Positions 31,330-40,646 of a stretch of 64,000 nt of DNA are shown piece after piece. This DNA comes from Saccharothrix sp. S26 (GTDB lineage: Bacteria > Actinomycetota > Actinomycetes > Mycobacteriales > Pseudonocardiaceae). The stretch covers positions 186,001-250,000 of the forward strand of contig NZ_JAJUWT010000011.1 in NCBI RefSeq assembly GCF_021390395.1, in the 5' to 3' direction. Positions within the stretch are counted from its first letter, which is position 1. Every line of letters starts with the position of its first letter. The notes under the pieces are model-generated. The model did not search any database. It saw only the letters and a program-made list of their open reading frames with translations, and was not told the DNA's origin. Both the position numbers and the translations under genes were made by a program.

Positions 31330-31602
31330 ATGACGGACACGGCCTACCTGCACCGGATCGAGTACTTCCGGCGGCAGGACAACGGCTCGCTCGTGCGCGA
31401 GCACGTCGAAACGGTGGACGACCACGGGTGGTACATCGAGCGCGGGAGCGAGTGGAAGGACCGGTACACGAGGGGGTGCGCGGAGGACTTCCTGGCACGG
31501 GTCGGTGCGCCGAGGGGCGTCTACTCGGTGGCGGTGTGGCGGGGTCGGGCGCGGGTCTGCACGGTGGGCCTGCACTGGACCGGGCTCCACCGGGCCGGGT
31601 GA
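31330..31602 (+). CDS. small hypothetical protein
   Basis: A 90-residue basic, aromatic-rich protein (YLHRIEYFRRQDNG ... GVYSVAVWRGRARVCTVGL). It has no membrane helix. The gene is divergent from the XRE-DUF5753 regulator, a common place for that regulator's target or effector gene. ATG 31330 is the best start, with a weak ribosome-binding site. No family is recognised. Confidence 0.6.
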   Translation: MTDTAYLHRIEYFRRQDNGSLVREHVETVDDHGWYIERGSEWKDRYTRGCAEDFLARVGAPRGVYSVAVWRGRARVCTVGLHWTGLHRAG

Positions 31603-31617
31603 AGTAATCCACCCGGC
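31594..31617 (+). terminator. hairpin at gene end
   Basis: GCCGGGTG and CACCCGGC pair over 8 bp around the loop AAGTAATC; the stem begins inside the last codons of the 90-residue gene. Confidence 0.5.
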
Positions 31618-31667
31618 GGGATGAGCGAGCTTGAACCGGGCACCCTCAGTGCGAAACTTTCCCGCCC

Positions 31668-31940
31668 ATGAACCTCAGGAAGACCATCGCCGGTGCCGCG
31701 ATCGCCGTCGGCAGCACGGCCGTCGTGCTCGGACTCGGCGGGACGGCGCAGGCCGCCACCGACCTCGGCGCGCACACCGGCCCCGAACTCGAAGGCGAGC
31801 TGGGCCACGTCGCCAACATCGCCGACGTCGTCCGCATCGACACCGCGAACCCGACCGGCCCGGTCGTCAACGGCCCGCTGGTGCTGGGCGACGACACCGG
31901 TGACGCGCCCCTGGACGTGAAGGTCGACATCGGTCGTTGA
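31668..31940 (+). CDS. small secreted protein
   Basis: A 90-residue protein with a clear signal peptide (KTIAGAAIAVGSTAVVLGLG, cleavage likely after AQAA near residue 30). The mature 60 residues are acidic, without cysteines, and rich in Asp, Gly and Val. No family is recognised. It converges on the gamma-glutamyltransferase gene. Confidence 0.75.
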   Translation: MNLRKTIAGAAIAVGSTAVVLGLGGTAQAATDLGAHTGPELEGELGHVANIADVVRIDTANPTGPVVNGPLVLGDDTGDAPLDVKVDIGR

Positions 31941-31942
31941 GG

Positions 31943-33739
31943 TCAGCGACCGACGGCGTAGCCCTGGGCGCCGCGCGGGTTGGCCGCCGCACGCAGCAGG
32001 CCGTCGCGCGAGTCCCGGGCCACGGCCGACATCCGGCCCAGCGCCCACGGGCCCGCGTCGACCACCGCGTGGCCCCGGTCGCGCAGGTCGGCCAGCGCGG
32101 GCTCGCCGATCCGGGACTCGACGACGAGCTCGCCGGGCGTCCACGAGCGCGGGTAGAACGAGCTCGGGAACGCGTTGGTGTGCCACATCGGCGAGTCGAT
32201 GGCCTGCTGCAGGTTCATCCCGCCGACGGTGTGCGCGAGCCAGAACCCGAGCTGCCACTGGTCCTGCTGGTCGCCGCCGGGCGTGCCGAACGCCAGGGCG
32301 GGCAGGCCGTCGCGCAGCGCCAGGCTCGGGGAGAGGGTGATCCGGGGGCGCTTGCCGGGTGCCAGGGAGTTCGGCAGGCCCTCGTCCAGCCAGAACATCT
32401 GCGCCCGGCTGCCGAGGCAGAACCCGAGCGACGGGATGGTCGGCGAGGACTGGAGCCAGCCGCCGGACGGGGTGGCCGACACGACGTTGCCCCAGCGGTC
32501 GACCACGTCGACGTGGACCGTGTCGCCCTTGACCGTGCCGACGCGCGACACGGTGGGTTCGCCGAGCGCGCCGCCGCTGTCCTGGTCACTCGCGACGCTC
32601 GGGCCGCGCAAAATGTGCCCCGGAAGGCGCGCTTCCACCTGACCGGGTGATCCCGGGCGCAGGTCGAGCGAGGCGTGGTCGCCGACGAGCTGCCGGCGCT
32701 GGTGCGCGTACTCCCTCGACAGGAGCACGTCCAGCGGCACCTCGCCGCTGTCCCCGTACCAGGCCTCGCGGTCGGCGAACGCGAGCTTCGCGCACTCCAC
32801 GGCCAGGTGCACGGTCTCGGCCGTCGGCACGCCGTCGACGTAGGCCAACCGGTCGGCGAAGCCCTCGAGCAGCAGCAACTGCTGCAACAGCACGGGCCCT
32901 TGGGTCCACGCCCCGGGCTTGACGACACTCCACGAGCCGAAGTCCACCGACACGGCGTCCTCGTACGACGCCTCCCACGACGCCATGTCCTCACCGGTCA
33001 GCACGCCGGCGTGGTCGGACCCGGAGTCGTCGCGGTGGGCGACGCGGGAGAACTCGTCCACCTGCGCCGCCACGAACCCCTGCGACCACGCCCGCCGCGC
33101 CGCCTCGAGCTGCGCCTCCCGGTCCGACCCGGCGGCCTCGGCGGCGGCCAGCAGCCACTCCCAGGTGTCGGCCAGCTTGGGGTTGCGGAACCGCGCGCCC
33201 GGCTGGGGCGCTTGCCCGCCGGGCAGCCACAGCGCGGCCGACGACGTCCAGTGCTCGCGGAACAGGTCGGACACCGTCGAGATCGTGGCCGACACCCGTT
33301 CCAGCAGCGGGAACCCGTCGCGCGCGTACCCGATCGCGTAGCCGAGCACGTCGCGCAACGACTTGGTGCCGTAGTCGCGCAGCAGGGTCAGCCAGCCGTC
33401 CCACGCACCCGGCACGGTGGCGGCCAGCAGCCCGCTGCCCGGCACGAGGTCGAGCCCCAGGTCCCGGTAGTGCGCGATCGTCGCACCGGCCGGCGCGACG
33501 CCCTGGCCGCACAGCACGCGCGGCGTCGTCTCGCCGGCGGCGGCGAACACCACGGGCACCTCGCCGCCGGGCCCGTTGAGGTGCGGTTCGACCACTTGCA
33601 GCACGAAGCCGACCGCGACCGCGGCGTCGAAGGCGTTGCCGCCGTCTTCGAGGACGGCCATGCCCGCGCTGGACGCGAGCCAGTGCGTGGACGCGACCAT
33701 GCCGTGCGTGCCGACGAGTTCAGGACGGGTGGTGAACAC
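31943..33739 (-). CDS. gamma-glutamyltransferase family enzyme
   Basis: A 598-residue Ntn-hydrolase of the GGT family, which transfers or hydrolyses gamma-glutamyl groups, for example from glutathione or other gamma-glutamyl peptides. N-terminal marks are ASSAGMAVLEDGGNAFDAAV and NGPGGEVPVVF; the self-cleavage threonine is probably in KGDTVHVDVVD, and GTPGGDQQDQWQLGFW is near the end. No signal peptide is visible, so it is likely cytosolic. GTG 33739 has AGG at good spacing; a TTG three codons upstream is an alternative. Confidence 0.9.
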   Translation of the reverse strand: MFTTRPELVGTHGMVASTHWLASSAGMAVLEDGGNAFDAAVAVGFVLQVVEPHLNGPGGEVPVVFAAAGETTPRVLCGQGVAPAGATIAHYRDLGLDLVPGSGLLAATVPGAWDGWLTLLRDYGTKSLRDVLGYAIGYARDGFPLLERVSATISTVSDLFREHWTSSAALWLPGGQAPQPGARFRNPKLADTWEWLLAAAEAAGSDREAQLEAARRAWSQGFVAAQVDEFSRVAHRDDSGSDHAGVLTGEDMASWEASYEDAVSVDFGSWSVVKPGAWTQGPVLLQQLLLLEGFADRLAYVDGVPTAETVHLAVECAKLAFADREAWYGDSGEVPLDVLLSREYAHQRRQLVGDHASLDLRPGSPGQVEARLPGHILRGPSVASDQDSGGALGEPTVSRVGTVKGDTVHVDVVDRWGNVVSATPSGGWLQSSPTIPSLGFCLGSRAQMFWLDEGLPNSLAPGKRPRITLSPSLALRDGLPALAFGTPGGDQQDQWQLGFWLAHTVGGMNLQQAIDSPMWHTNAFPSSFYPRSWTPGELVVESRIGEPALADLRDRGHAVVDAGPWALGRMSAVARDSRDGLLRAAANPRGAQGYAVGR

Positions 33740-33825
33740 GGTCGACAACCTACGTCGGCCGACCCGATTTTGTTACCCCTGCTAACGAGCTCGTGACCTG
33801 AAGATCTACTGAACACGACCGGACC

Positions 33826-35124
33826 TCACCTCGCCTGGTCGGGCACCCGCAGCTCGCGCCCCAGCCCGTGCAGCACCAGCCCGGCCCGGGCCAACGCGTC
33901 CGGGTCCAGGTGGTTGCGGGTGTCCAGCACCGTCGAACCCGACATCTCCGACGCCACCAGCGACCAGTCCAGCGCGCGGAACTGCGGCCACTCGGTCAGC
34001 AGCACGACCGCGTCCGCGCCGCGCACCGCCTCGTACGGTGAGTCGACCACGGTCATGCCCACCAGCGGCCGGCTGATCTCGGGGTCGTGCGCGACCAGCT
34101 CCGCGCCCTCGAACGCGAGCAGCTCGGCCACCGCCAGGGCGGGCGAGTCGCGCAGGTCGTTGGTGCCCGCCTTGAACGCCAGGCCGAGCACCCCGATGCG
34201 CGCGCCGACCAGCGACCCGATGGCCCGGCGCAGCTTCCCCACCACCCGCCGCTGCTGGCGCGCGTTCGTCTCGATGGTGGCCTTGACCAGCGAGAACTCC
34301 ACGCCCACGGCGTCGGCGATGCGCACCATGGCGTGCGTGTCCTTGGGCAGGCACGACCCGCCCCAGCCCGGTCCCGGCTTGAGGAACGACTGGCCGATGC
34401 GCTTGTCGTAGCCCATGCCCTCGGTGACGGAGGTGACGTCCGCGCCGACGAGCTCGCACAGCTCGGCGACCGCGTTGACGTAGGACAGCTTCATCGCCAG
34501 GAAGCAGTTGGCCGCGTACTTGACCATCTCGGCGCTGGCCGCGTCCATGAGCACGGTGGGCGCGCCGAGCCGGGTGAACAGCGCGCCGACGCGTTCGGCG
34601 GCCCGCGGCGAGTCGGAGCCGACCACGATCCGGTCGGGGTGCAGGAAGTCGCGGACGGCGCTGCCCTCGCGCAGGAACTCGGGGTTGGAGACGACGTCGA
34701 CGTCCTCGCGCCCGAGCAGGGCCGCGACCCTGGTGGACGTGCCGACGGGCACGGTTGACTTGCACACCACGACCGCCCCGCGAGGCAGGACGTCGCGGAT
34801 CTCCCCGGCCACCGCCTCGACCGCGCTGAGGTCGGCCGCGCCGCCCGCGCCCATGGGCGTCGGCAGGCACAGGAACACCACCTCGGCGTCGGCCACCGCG
34901 TGATGCGCGCCTTCCACGAACTCCAGCCGACCCGCCGACTGGCCCTGCACGACCAGGTCGGCCAGGCCCGGTTCGAGGATGTCGACCTGGCCGGCGCGCA
35001 GCCGCGCCACCTTCAGCGCGTCCACGTCGGCGCACACGACCCGATGCCCGAGGGAGGCCAGGCACGCCCCCGTCGTCAGGCCCACGTAACCCGTTCCCAC
35101 GACCGCGATCCGCCGGACGAACAT
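33826..35124 (-). CDS. ugd: UDP-glucose 6-dehydrogenase
   Basis: A 432-residue UDP-glucose/GDP-mannose dehydrogenase making UDP-glucuronate with two NAD+ (EC 1.1.1.22 type). It has the N-terminal NAD fold VVGTGYVGL, the STVPVGTS and NPEFLREGSA motifs and the catalytic Cys258 in GWGGSCLPKD, with GLAFKAGTNDLRDSP in the C-terminal domain. The ATG start gives the family's exact N-terminus. UDP-glucuronate is a precursor for surface polysaccharide, so it may serve the cluster at 21421-27806. Confidence 0.94.
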   Translation of the reverse strand: MFVRRIAVVGTGYVGLTTGACLASLGHRVVCADVDALKVARLRAGQVDILEPGLADLVVQGQSAGRLEFVEGAHHAVADAEVVFLCLPTPMGAGGAADLSAVEAVAGEIRDVLPRGAVVVCKSTVPVGTSTRVAALLGREDVDVVSNPEFLREGSAVRDFLHPDRIVVGSDSPRAAERVGALFTRLGAPTVLMDAASAEMVKYAANCFLAMKLSYVNAVAELCELVGADVTSVTEGMGYDKRIGQSFLKPGPGWGGSCLPKDTHAMVRIADAVGVEFSLVKATIETNARQQRRVVGKLRRAIGSLVGARIGVLGLAFKAGTNDLRDSPALAVAELLAFEGAELVAHDPEISRPLVGMTVVDSPYEAVRGADAVVLLTEWPQFRALDWSLVASEMSGSTVLDTRNHLDPDALARAGLVLHGLGRELRVPDQAR

Positions 35125-35267
35125 GGTGCTGACGGTGGCACCCGAAGTTGGCCGTGGGTCAAACACCAGGCGTATGCGGAGAGTGAGGTCGGTAGTCCCC
35201 TGGGTGTACGGCGAAACACCCCTCGCGGCGGACGCGGTTTCGCCTGGACGAGGGCAAGGTCTTGGAC

Positions 35268-35378
35268 ATGGAACTCGTCCTCTTCTCCCTGCTGTTCGTG
35301 GGGCTCGCGGTGCTGGCGGCCGTGCCGTTGGTCGCATTGCTCCACTTCTCCGAGCGCCGGGGGCTGAACGACCGTTAA
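35268..35378 (+). CDS. 36-residue membrane peptide
   Basis: ATG to TAA, 36 residues, nearly all one transmembrane helix (LFSLLFVGLAVLAAVPLVAL) followed by HFSERRGLNDR. Codons are GC-rich and a GAGGGCAAGG stretch lies upstream. It starts 143 bp from the divergent ugd gene and ends 29 bp before the SDR gene, so it may share that transcript. No family is recognised. Confidence 0.5.
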   Translation: MELVLFSLLFVGLAVLAAVPLVALLHFSERRGLNDR

Positions 35379-35407
35379 CCTCCTGGTCCGGAGTATCAGG
35401 AGGATGC

Positions 35408-36160
35408 ATGGAGATCTCGGGTACCGCGGCGATCGTCACCGGCGGCGCGTCCGGTCTGGGCCTCGCGACCGCGCGGGCGCTGGCGGCACGCGGTGCGGCG
35501 GTGTTCGCGTTGGACCTCTCGACCGACAATGCCCCTGACGTCGAAGGCGTGACGTACCTGGCGGCGGACGTGACCTCGGAGTCCGACGTGCAGGCCGCCG
35601 TCGACACGGCCGCGGGCTCCGGCTCGCCGCTGCGGGTCGTGGTGAACTGCGCGGGCATCGGCCCGTCGACGCGGACAGTTGGCAAGTCCGGCCCCCACCC
35701 GCTGGACCTGTACCGCAAGGTCATCGACGTCAACCTGGTCGGCACGTTCAACGTGCTGCGGCTGGCGGCGGCGGCGATGGGCAAGACCGAACCGCTGGAG
35801 CACGGGCAGCGGGGCGTGGTGATCAACACGGCGTCGATCGCGGCGTTCGACGGGCAGATCGGCCAGGTGGCGTACGCGGCGTCGAAGGCCGCGGTGGTCG
35901 GGATGACGCTGCCCGCGGCGCGCGACCTGTCGTCGGTCGGGGTGCGGGTGATGACGATCGCGCCGGGGATCGTGGACACGCCGATGCTGGCGACCGTGTC
36001 CGAGGAGTTCCGGGCGGGCCTGGCGGCGGGCGTGCCGTTCCCGAAGCGGCTGGCGCAGCCGGAGGAGTACGCGCGGCTGGCCGTGTCGATCGTGGAGCAC
36101 GACTACCTGAACGGCGAGGTCATCCGCATGGACGGCGCGCTGCGGATGGCACCGCGCTAG
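35408..36160 (+). CDS. short-chain dehydrogenase (HSD10-like)
   Basis: A 250-residue classical SDR: NAD-binding GGASGLGLA (12-20), Ser143, Tyr156 and Lys160 in the YAASK motif. The central segment and the EHDYLNGEVIRMDGAL ending resemble type-II 3-hydroxyacyl-CoA dehydrogenase (HSD17B10) relatives, which act on short acyl-CoA or similar alcohols. The ribosome-binding site AGGAGG selects ATG 35408. It overlaps the end of the convergent nuclease gene by 4 bp. Confidence 0.92.
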   Translation: MEISGTAAIVTGGASGLGLATARALAARGAAVFALDLSTDNAPDVEGVTYLAADVTSESDVQAAVDTAAGSGSPLRVVVNCAGIGPSTRTVGKSGPHPLDLYRKVIDVNLVGTFNVLRLAAAAMGKTEPLEHGQRGVVINTASIAAFDGQIGQVAYAASKAAVVGMTLPAARDLSSVGVRVMTIAPGIVDTPMLATVSEEFRAGLAAGVPFPKRLAQPEEYARLAVSIVEHDYLNGEVIRMDGALRMAPR

Positions 36161-37791
36161 AGATCGCCCGCGAACGGCAGGTCGTCCATGGCGTCCGACG
36201 TCATCCACAGCCGCAAGGCGTGGGTGGCGCGGACGTCGTCCTCGTTGTACTCGAGCAGCCGGCGGCGTTGGGCGGGGTCCGCCGGCTTGCCGTCCATGCC
36301 CACGGCGTCGCGGTACCAGCGCATCGAGTTCTCGCCGCCCGCCTCCGGGTCGCGCCAGCGGAAGCCCGCGACCGGTGCGATGGTCTTCAGGCCCTTGCCG
36401 TGGGCGCACAGGAACTGCTCCTGCACGATGCCGAACAGGTCGACCCACGAGTCGGACGTGATGAACTCCCGCACCTGCGCCACCGTGGGGATGCCGGGCT
36501 GCCCCTTGAACCGCTCGGCCGACCCGAGCAGCCAGCGGTTCTCCGCGAGCTCGTTGTAGCAGTAGGCCTTGAACGACAGGCCGCGCGCCCGGGCCCGCAG
36601 CCGCACGCCGGTCAGCCAGCCCCAGAACTCGGCGAACGACCGGGCCTCGTCCGCGCACGGCAGCGGGTCCCACGTGGCGAACGCGCGGTAGCCGTGCTCC
36701 TCGCCGACGTCCTTGCCGGACAGCCAGCAGCCCCACATGTACGCGCCGAGGTCACCGAAGCTCTCCATGTCCACGTCGACCTCGACGTCGGCGCGCGGCA
36801 CCTCCATGCGGGACACGCGGCGGACCACGGTGAGGTCGCGCAGCCAGGCGCGGGCCAGCACGACCGCGTCCGAGTGCAGCATCCCGACCAGGGGGACGGC
36901 CTGCTCGTCCGGGTCGAGGGCGGCCAGCTCGTCGACCGTGGTGACGCCGACCTTGCGCAGCGCCACGGCGTCCTCGCCGCGCACCACGAGGCTCACGTCG
37001 CGCGCGGCCTTGAGGTCGGTCTCGCACACCGGCCACCAGGGGCAGCTGCGGCACTCCACGATCCGGGACGGTCGGGCCAGCGGTTCGGCACCGGTGGCGG
37101 CGGCGGACGCCACGGCCAGCCGGTCGGCGAACCGGGTGTCGTACTCGGCGAGGGCGTTCCGCCCTCCCGGCCACGTGGGCGCTTCGAGGTCGTGCCACAC
37201 GACGACGTCGGCGTCCATGCCGATCACGCCGCCGGTCGCCCGACCGCGCGCGGCGAACCCGGACGCCTGGAGCTGGCGTTGCGCGTGGGCCAGCCGGAGC
37301 TGGTCCCGCGGCTGGGGCCGGACCTTGCGCAGCGGGTCGACCCGCGCGCCGCCCGGCAGCGGGTGCGACAGCGGTGACGTGCGCGCGCCCTGGCCGGGGT
37401 CGCTGACCTTGTGCCGGACCACGAGCACCGGCACGTACCCGGTGGTCTCCTTCACCAGCAGGTCGATGCCGCCGCGCCGCCCGCCCAGCGGGTCGCGCGG
37501 CAGCGCCGCACCCCAGATGTAGGGCACGCCCGCCTGCATCGCGGCGGCCGTGACGCGCTCGCGGTCGGCCGACGGCACGTCCTGCGGGATCTCCATCAGG
37601 TCGGACCCGACGACCCGGCCCAGCGCGGTGGCGACCGCGCGCCGGTGCTCGGTCGCGTCGGCCTTGCGCTGCCGGCCGGTCGGGTCGGGCGGCAACGTGG
37701 GCACGTCGCGCATGGTCGGATCGTGTTCGAGGTGCACCCGCCGCCGGCAACGAGTGACCACACCGGCGTCGAGTTGCACCTGGGAAGTCAC
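36157..37791 (-). CDS. TM0106-family RecB-like nuclease with RNase H-type domain
   Basis: A 544-residue putative nuclease. The N-terminal RecB-like part begins VQLDAGVVTRCRRRVHLEHD and carries a cysteine set CRSCPWWPVC (about 250). An HhH-like stretch follows (LRKVGVTTVDELAAL), and the C-terminal half is a YprB-type RNase H exonuclease domain (DVDMESFG ... YNEDDVRATHAL). The family is widespread in actinobacteria; a DNA repair role is inferred. GTG 37791 keeps the conserved N-terminal motif. Confidence 0.87.
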   Translation of the reverse strand: MTSQVQLDAGVVTRCRRRVHLEHDPTMRDVPTLPPDPTGRQRKADATEHRRAVATALGRVVGSDLMEIPQDVPSADRERVTAAAMQAGVPYIWGAALPRDPLGGRRGGIDLLVKETTGYVPVLVVRHKVSDPGQGARTSPLSHPLPGGARVDPLRKVRPQPRDQLRLAHAQRQLQASGFAARGRATGGVIGMDADVVVWHDLEAPTWPGGRNALAEYDTRFADRLAVASAAATGAEPLARPSRIVECRSCPWWPVCETDLKAARDVSLVVRGEDAVALRKVGVTTVDELAALDPDEQAVPLVGMLHSDAVVLARAWLRDLTVVRRVSRMEVPRADVEVDVDMESFGDLGAYMWGCWLSGKDVGEEHGYRAFATWDPLPCADEARSFAEFWGWLTGVRLRARARGLSFKAYCYNELAENRWLLGSAERFKGQPGIPTVAQVREFITSDSWVDLFGIVQEQFLCAHGKGLKTIAPVAGFRWRDPEAGGENSMRWYRDAVGMDGKPADPAQRRRLLEYNEDDVRATHALRLWMTSDAMDDLPFAGDL

Positions 37792-37897
37792 CAGTGCAGC
37801 GTAGGACGCCGCCCGTGCCGTTGTACCGGCAACCTCGCGGAGTCGAGTCGATCTTTTGCCCGAACGGCTCTAGGGTTTGCGGGCAGGAGGTGCGGCC

Positions 37898-38329
37898 ATG
37901 GCGCGTGAGAAGGGCAAGGGGTTCACCCCGAGCAGGGCGAAGAACCTCGTGGGCGTGGCCAAGGTGCTGGCGCCGACGTTGATCCCGGTGATGGCGCCGG
38001 TCGCGGCCCGTGCCGCCGCGCTCCTGAGCGACCGCTACGACCACTACCGGGCGTCCCGGCTCGGTGTGCCGGTCGACCAGCTGACCAGGTACTCGGGCAA
38101 GGGCGCGCGGCTGCACGCCCGGATCGCCGGGTTCGGCGACGCGCTGGGGCAGCTCGGCGACACCGAGCGGGGCTACGTCCAGGACACCGAGAAGCGGCTG
38201 GCGCAGCTGCTGGCCGCGGTGCGGGCGTCGGAGCGGATGCCCGCACCGCGGCGCAGGGCGGCGCACCGGGCGATCTCGACCGACCTGGACGCCATGGAGG
38301 CCGACCTGCTCAAACGCCTCGGCGTGTGA
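37898..38329 (+). CDS. DUF6474 family protein
   Basis: A 143-residue basic helical protein (GFTPSRAKNLVGVAKVLAPTLIPVMAPVAARAAALL, shown here in parts: NLVGVAKVLAP, LIPVMAPVAAR), followed by a coiled region ending LDAMEADLLKRLGV. It matches the actinobacterial DUF6474 pattern, of unknown function. GGAGG lies 7 bases before ATG 37898. Its stop overlaps the convergent BCCT gene by 20 bp. Confidence 0.8.
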   Translation: MAREKGKGFTPSRAKNLVGVAKVLAPTLIPVMAPVAARAAALLSDRYDHYRASRLGVPVDQLTRYSGKGARLHARIAGFGDALGQLGDTERGYVQDTEKRLAQLLAAVRASERMPAPRRRAAHRAISTDLDAMEADLLKRLGV

Positions 38330-39983
38330 GCTCGCGCACCGCCCGGTAGGCGGCTCGTTCCGGGTTCGGGTCGAGCTGGGCGGTGACCTCCTCCATCACC
38401 TCGGCGACCCGTTCCTCCCGCCGGATCAGCGGGTCGCTGCGCAGGTCGCGGGCCAGCGAGACGCACAGCCCCACCATGACGAGCAGGAACGGCAGCGCGG
38501 CGATGATGGTGAGGTTCTGCAGGCCGGTCAGCCCGCTCGACCCGCCGACCAGCAGCATCACTGCGGCGACGAGCCCGGTGAGCACGCCCCAGAACACCAC
38601 CACGCCCTTCGACGGCCGGATCGAGCCGCGCTGCGACAGCGTGCCCATGACCACGGACGCGGCGTCCGCGCCGGACACGAAGAAGATCGCCACCAGCACC
38701 ATCACCACCACCCCGGCGGCGGTGGCCAGCGGGAACTGGTCGAGCAGCCCGAACAGCTGCCCCTCCGACGAGGCCGTGCCCGCGAGGTCCGTGCCGGAGC
38801 GCTGCACGAAGATCGCCGTGCCGCCGAACACGCAGAACCACGCCAGGCTCACCAGGCTGGGCACGCCGATGACGCCCGCCACGAACTGGCGGATCGTGCG
38901 GCCGCGGCTGATGCGGGCGATGAACATGCCGACGAACGGCGTCCACGAGATCCACCACGCCCAGTAGAAGATCGTCCAGCCCGACAGCCACGTCTGGGTC
39001 GCGTCACCGCCGGACGCGGCGGTGCGGCCCGCCATGTCGGCCAGGTCGCGGAAGTAGTCGCCGATCGCGGTGGGCACGAGGTTGAGCACGAACACCGTGG
39101 GCCCGACCACGAACACGAACACCGCCAGCACCACGGCCAGCACCATGTTGGTGTTCGACAGCCACTGGATGCCCTTGGCCACGCCGGACACCGCCGACGC
39201 GACGAACGCCACGGTCAGCACGGCGATGACGCCCACCACGACCCCGTTGCCGACCTCGCCCAGCCAGCCCGCCACCCGCAGGCCGCTGCCGATCTGCAAC
39301 GCACCGAGGCCGAGCGAGGTGGCCGATCCGAACAGGGTGGCGAAGATCGCCAGCACGTCGATCGCCCGACCCGCGGGCCCCTCGGCCCGGCGCCGCCCGA
39401 GCAGGGGCGCGAACGCGGCGCTGATCAACTGGCTGCGGCCGCGGCGGAAGCTGCCGTAGGCGATGGCCAGGCCGACGACGGCGTAGATCGCCCACGGGTG
39501 CAGCGTCCAGTGGAACAGGGTGGTCGCCATCGCGGTCTGCAACGCCTGGTCCGTGCCGCCCTCGACGGTGCCGGGCGGCGGCGTCACGAAGTGCGACAGC
39601 GGCTCGTTGACGCCGTAGAACATCAGCCCGATGCCCATGCCCGCGCTGAACATCATCGCGACCCACGAGATCGTGCGGAACTCCGGCGGCTCGTCGTCGC
39701 GGCCGAGCGGGATGCGGCCGTAGCGGCTCACCGCGAGCCACAGGGCGAACAGCACGAACCCCGACGCGCTGAGCACGAACGCCCAGCCGAGGTTGGCGAT
39801 CACCCAGGTCAGGGCCGACTTCGACGCGGTGGCCAGCGACGCCGTGCCGAAGATGCCCCAGGCCACGAACGCGAGCGTGACGACGGCGGCGACACCGAAG
39901 ACCGCGCGGTCCGTGCGCCCGGGCCGATCCGCTTTCGGATCTCCGGGCAAGGGCTCGTGGACAGGTTTGCTCTCGGTCGTCAC
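38310..39983 (-). CDS. BCCT family transporter
   Basis: A 557-residue, 12-helix transporter for betaine, choline, carnitine or similar quaternary amines. It has the BCCT core: WISWTPFVGMFIARISRGRT (helix 8 region, Trp-rich substrate pocket) and the GMGIGLMFYGVNEPLSHF motif in helix 3. Na+ coupling is usual in the family. GTG 39983 gives an N-terminus of normal length; the C-terminal tail is short (about 40 residues), so osmotic sensing as in BetP is uncertain. Confidence 0.92.
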   Translation of the reverse strand: MTTESKPVHEPLPGDPKADRPGRTDRAVFGVAAVVTLAFVAWGIFGTASLATASKSALTWVIANLGWAFVLSASGFVLFALWLAVSRYGRIPLGRDDEPPEFRTISWVAMMFSAGMGIGLMFYGVNEPLSHFVTPPPGTVEGGTDQALQTAMATTLFHWTLHPWAIYAVVGLAIAYGSFRRGRSQLISAAFAPLLGRRRAEGPAGRAIDVLAIFATLFGSATSLGLGALQIGSGLRVAGWLGEVGNGVVVGVIAVLTVAFVASAVSGVAKGIQWLSNTNMVLAVVLAVFVFVVGPTVFVLNLVPTAIGDYFRDLADMAGRTAASGGDATQTWLSGWTIFYWAWWISWTPFVGMFIARISRGRTIRQFVAGVIGVPSLVSLAWFCVFGGTAIFVQRSGTDLAGTASSEGQLFGLLDQFPLATAAGVVVMVLVAIFFVSGADAASVVMGTLSQRGSIRPSKGVVVFWGVLTGLVAAVMLLVGGSSGLTGLQNLTIIAALPFLLVMVGLCVSLARDLRSDPLIRREERVAEVMEEVTAQLDPNPERAAYRAVRELTRRGV

Positions 39984-40075
39984 GGGTAACCCGTACCCCC
40001 GTTCGGAGTAGCACAAACTCGGCGTCAACCGTGGGGACTCACGCCGGGGTGTCGCGACCTCCTACTCTCTGGGGT

Positions 40076-40600
40076 GTGACCAACCGGCCCGCACCGACCC
40101 GCCTCGCGCGGGCCGTGCTGCTGGCCGTCACCTCCGCCGCACTGAGCGTCACCGCGCACGGGGCGGCGGGCGGTTCGGTCACCGAGTTCGCGCCCGCCCT
40201 GCCGCTGACGCTGCTCGTCGCGTTCGCGGGCACCGCGCTCGCCGAGCGCGGGCGGCGGCCGTGGACGGTGCTGGCCACGCTGGGCGCGGCCCAGGTCGGC
40301 CAGCACGTGCTGCTCAACCTCGGTCACCACGTCGCCGACGGACCCGGCCTCGGGTTCGGCCCGACCGCCATGACCGCCGCGCACGTGGTCGCCGCCCTGC
40401 TCACCGGGCTGCTGCTGGCCCGTGCCGACGCCGTGCTCCAGGCGCTGGCGGGCGCGGTCGCCCGACTGGTGCCGCCACCGCTGACGCCGGTCGCGCCGGC
40501 CGGGGCGCTGTGGTCGATCACCCCTTCGTCGGCGGCGAACGCGCTGGTCGACGTGCTGCTGCGGCGGGTGCACGGCCGTCGCGGCCCTCCTGGCTCCTGA
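40076..40600 (+). CDS. membrane protein linked to the copper genes
   Basis: A 174-residue protein with four hydrophobic segments (LARAVLLAVTSAAL, PLTLLVAFAGTALAE, TMTAAHVVAALLTGLLL and neighbours) and histidines in LGHHVADG and TAAHVV. It lies 46 bp before the ycnI-copC-copD run and is probably co-transcribed, so a role in copper handling is inferred from context only. The GTG start follows a GGGG stretch. Confidence 0.75.
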   Translation: MTNRPAPTRLARAVLLAVTSAALSVTAHGAAGGSVTEFAPALPLTLLVAFAGTALAERGRRPWTVLATLGAAQVGQHVLLNLGHHVADGPGLGFGPTAMTAAHVVAALLTGLLLARADAVLQALAGAVARLVPPPLTPVAPAGALWSITPSSAANALVDVLLRRVHGRRGPPGS

Positions 40601-40646
40601 TCACCCGAGTCCCCTCAACACCCTCAGGCCCAGGAGCCACCTCTAC

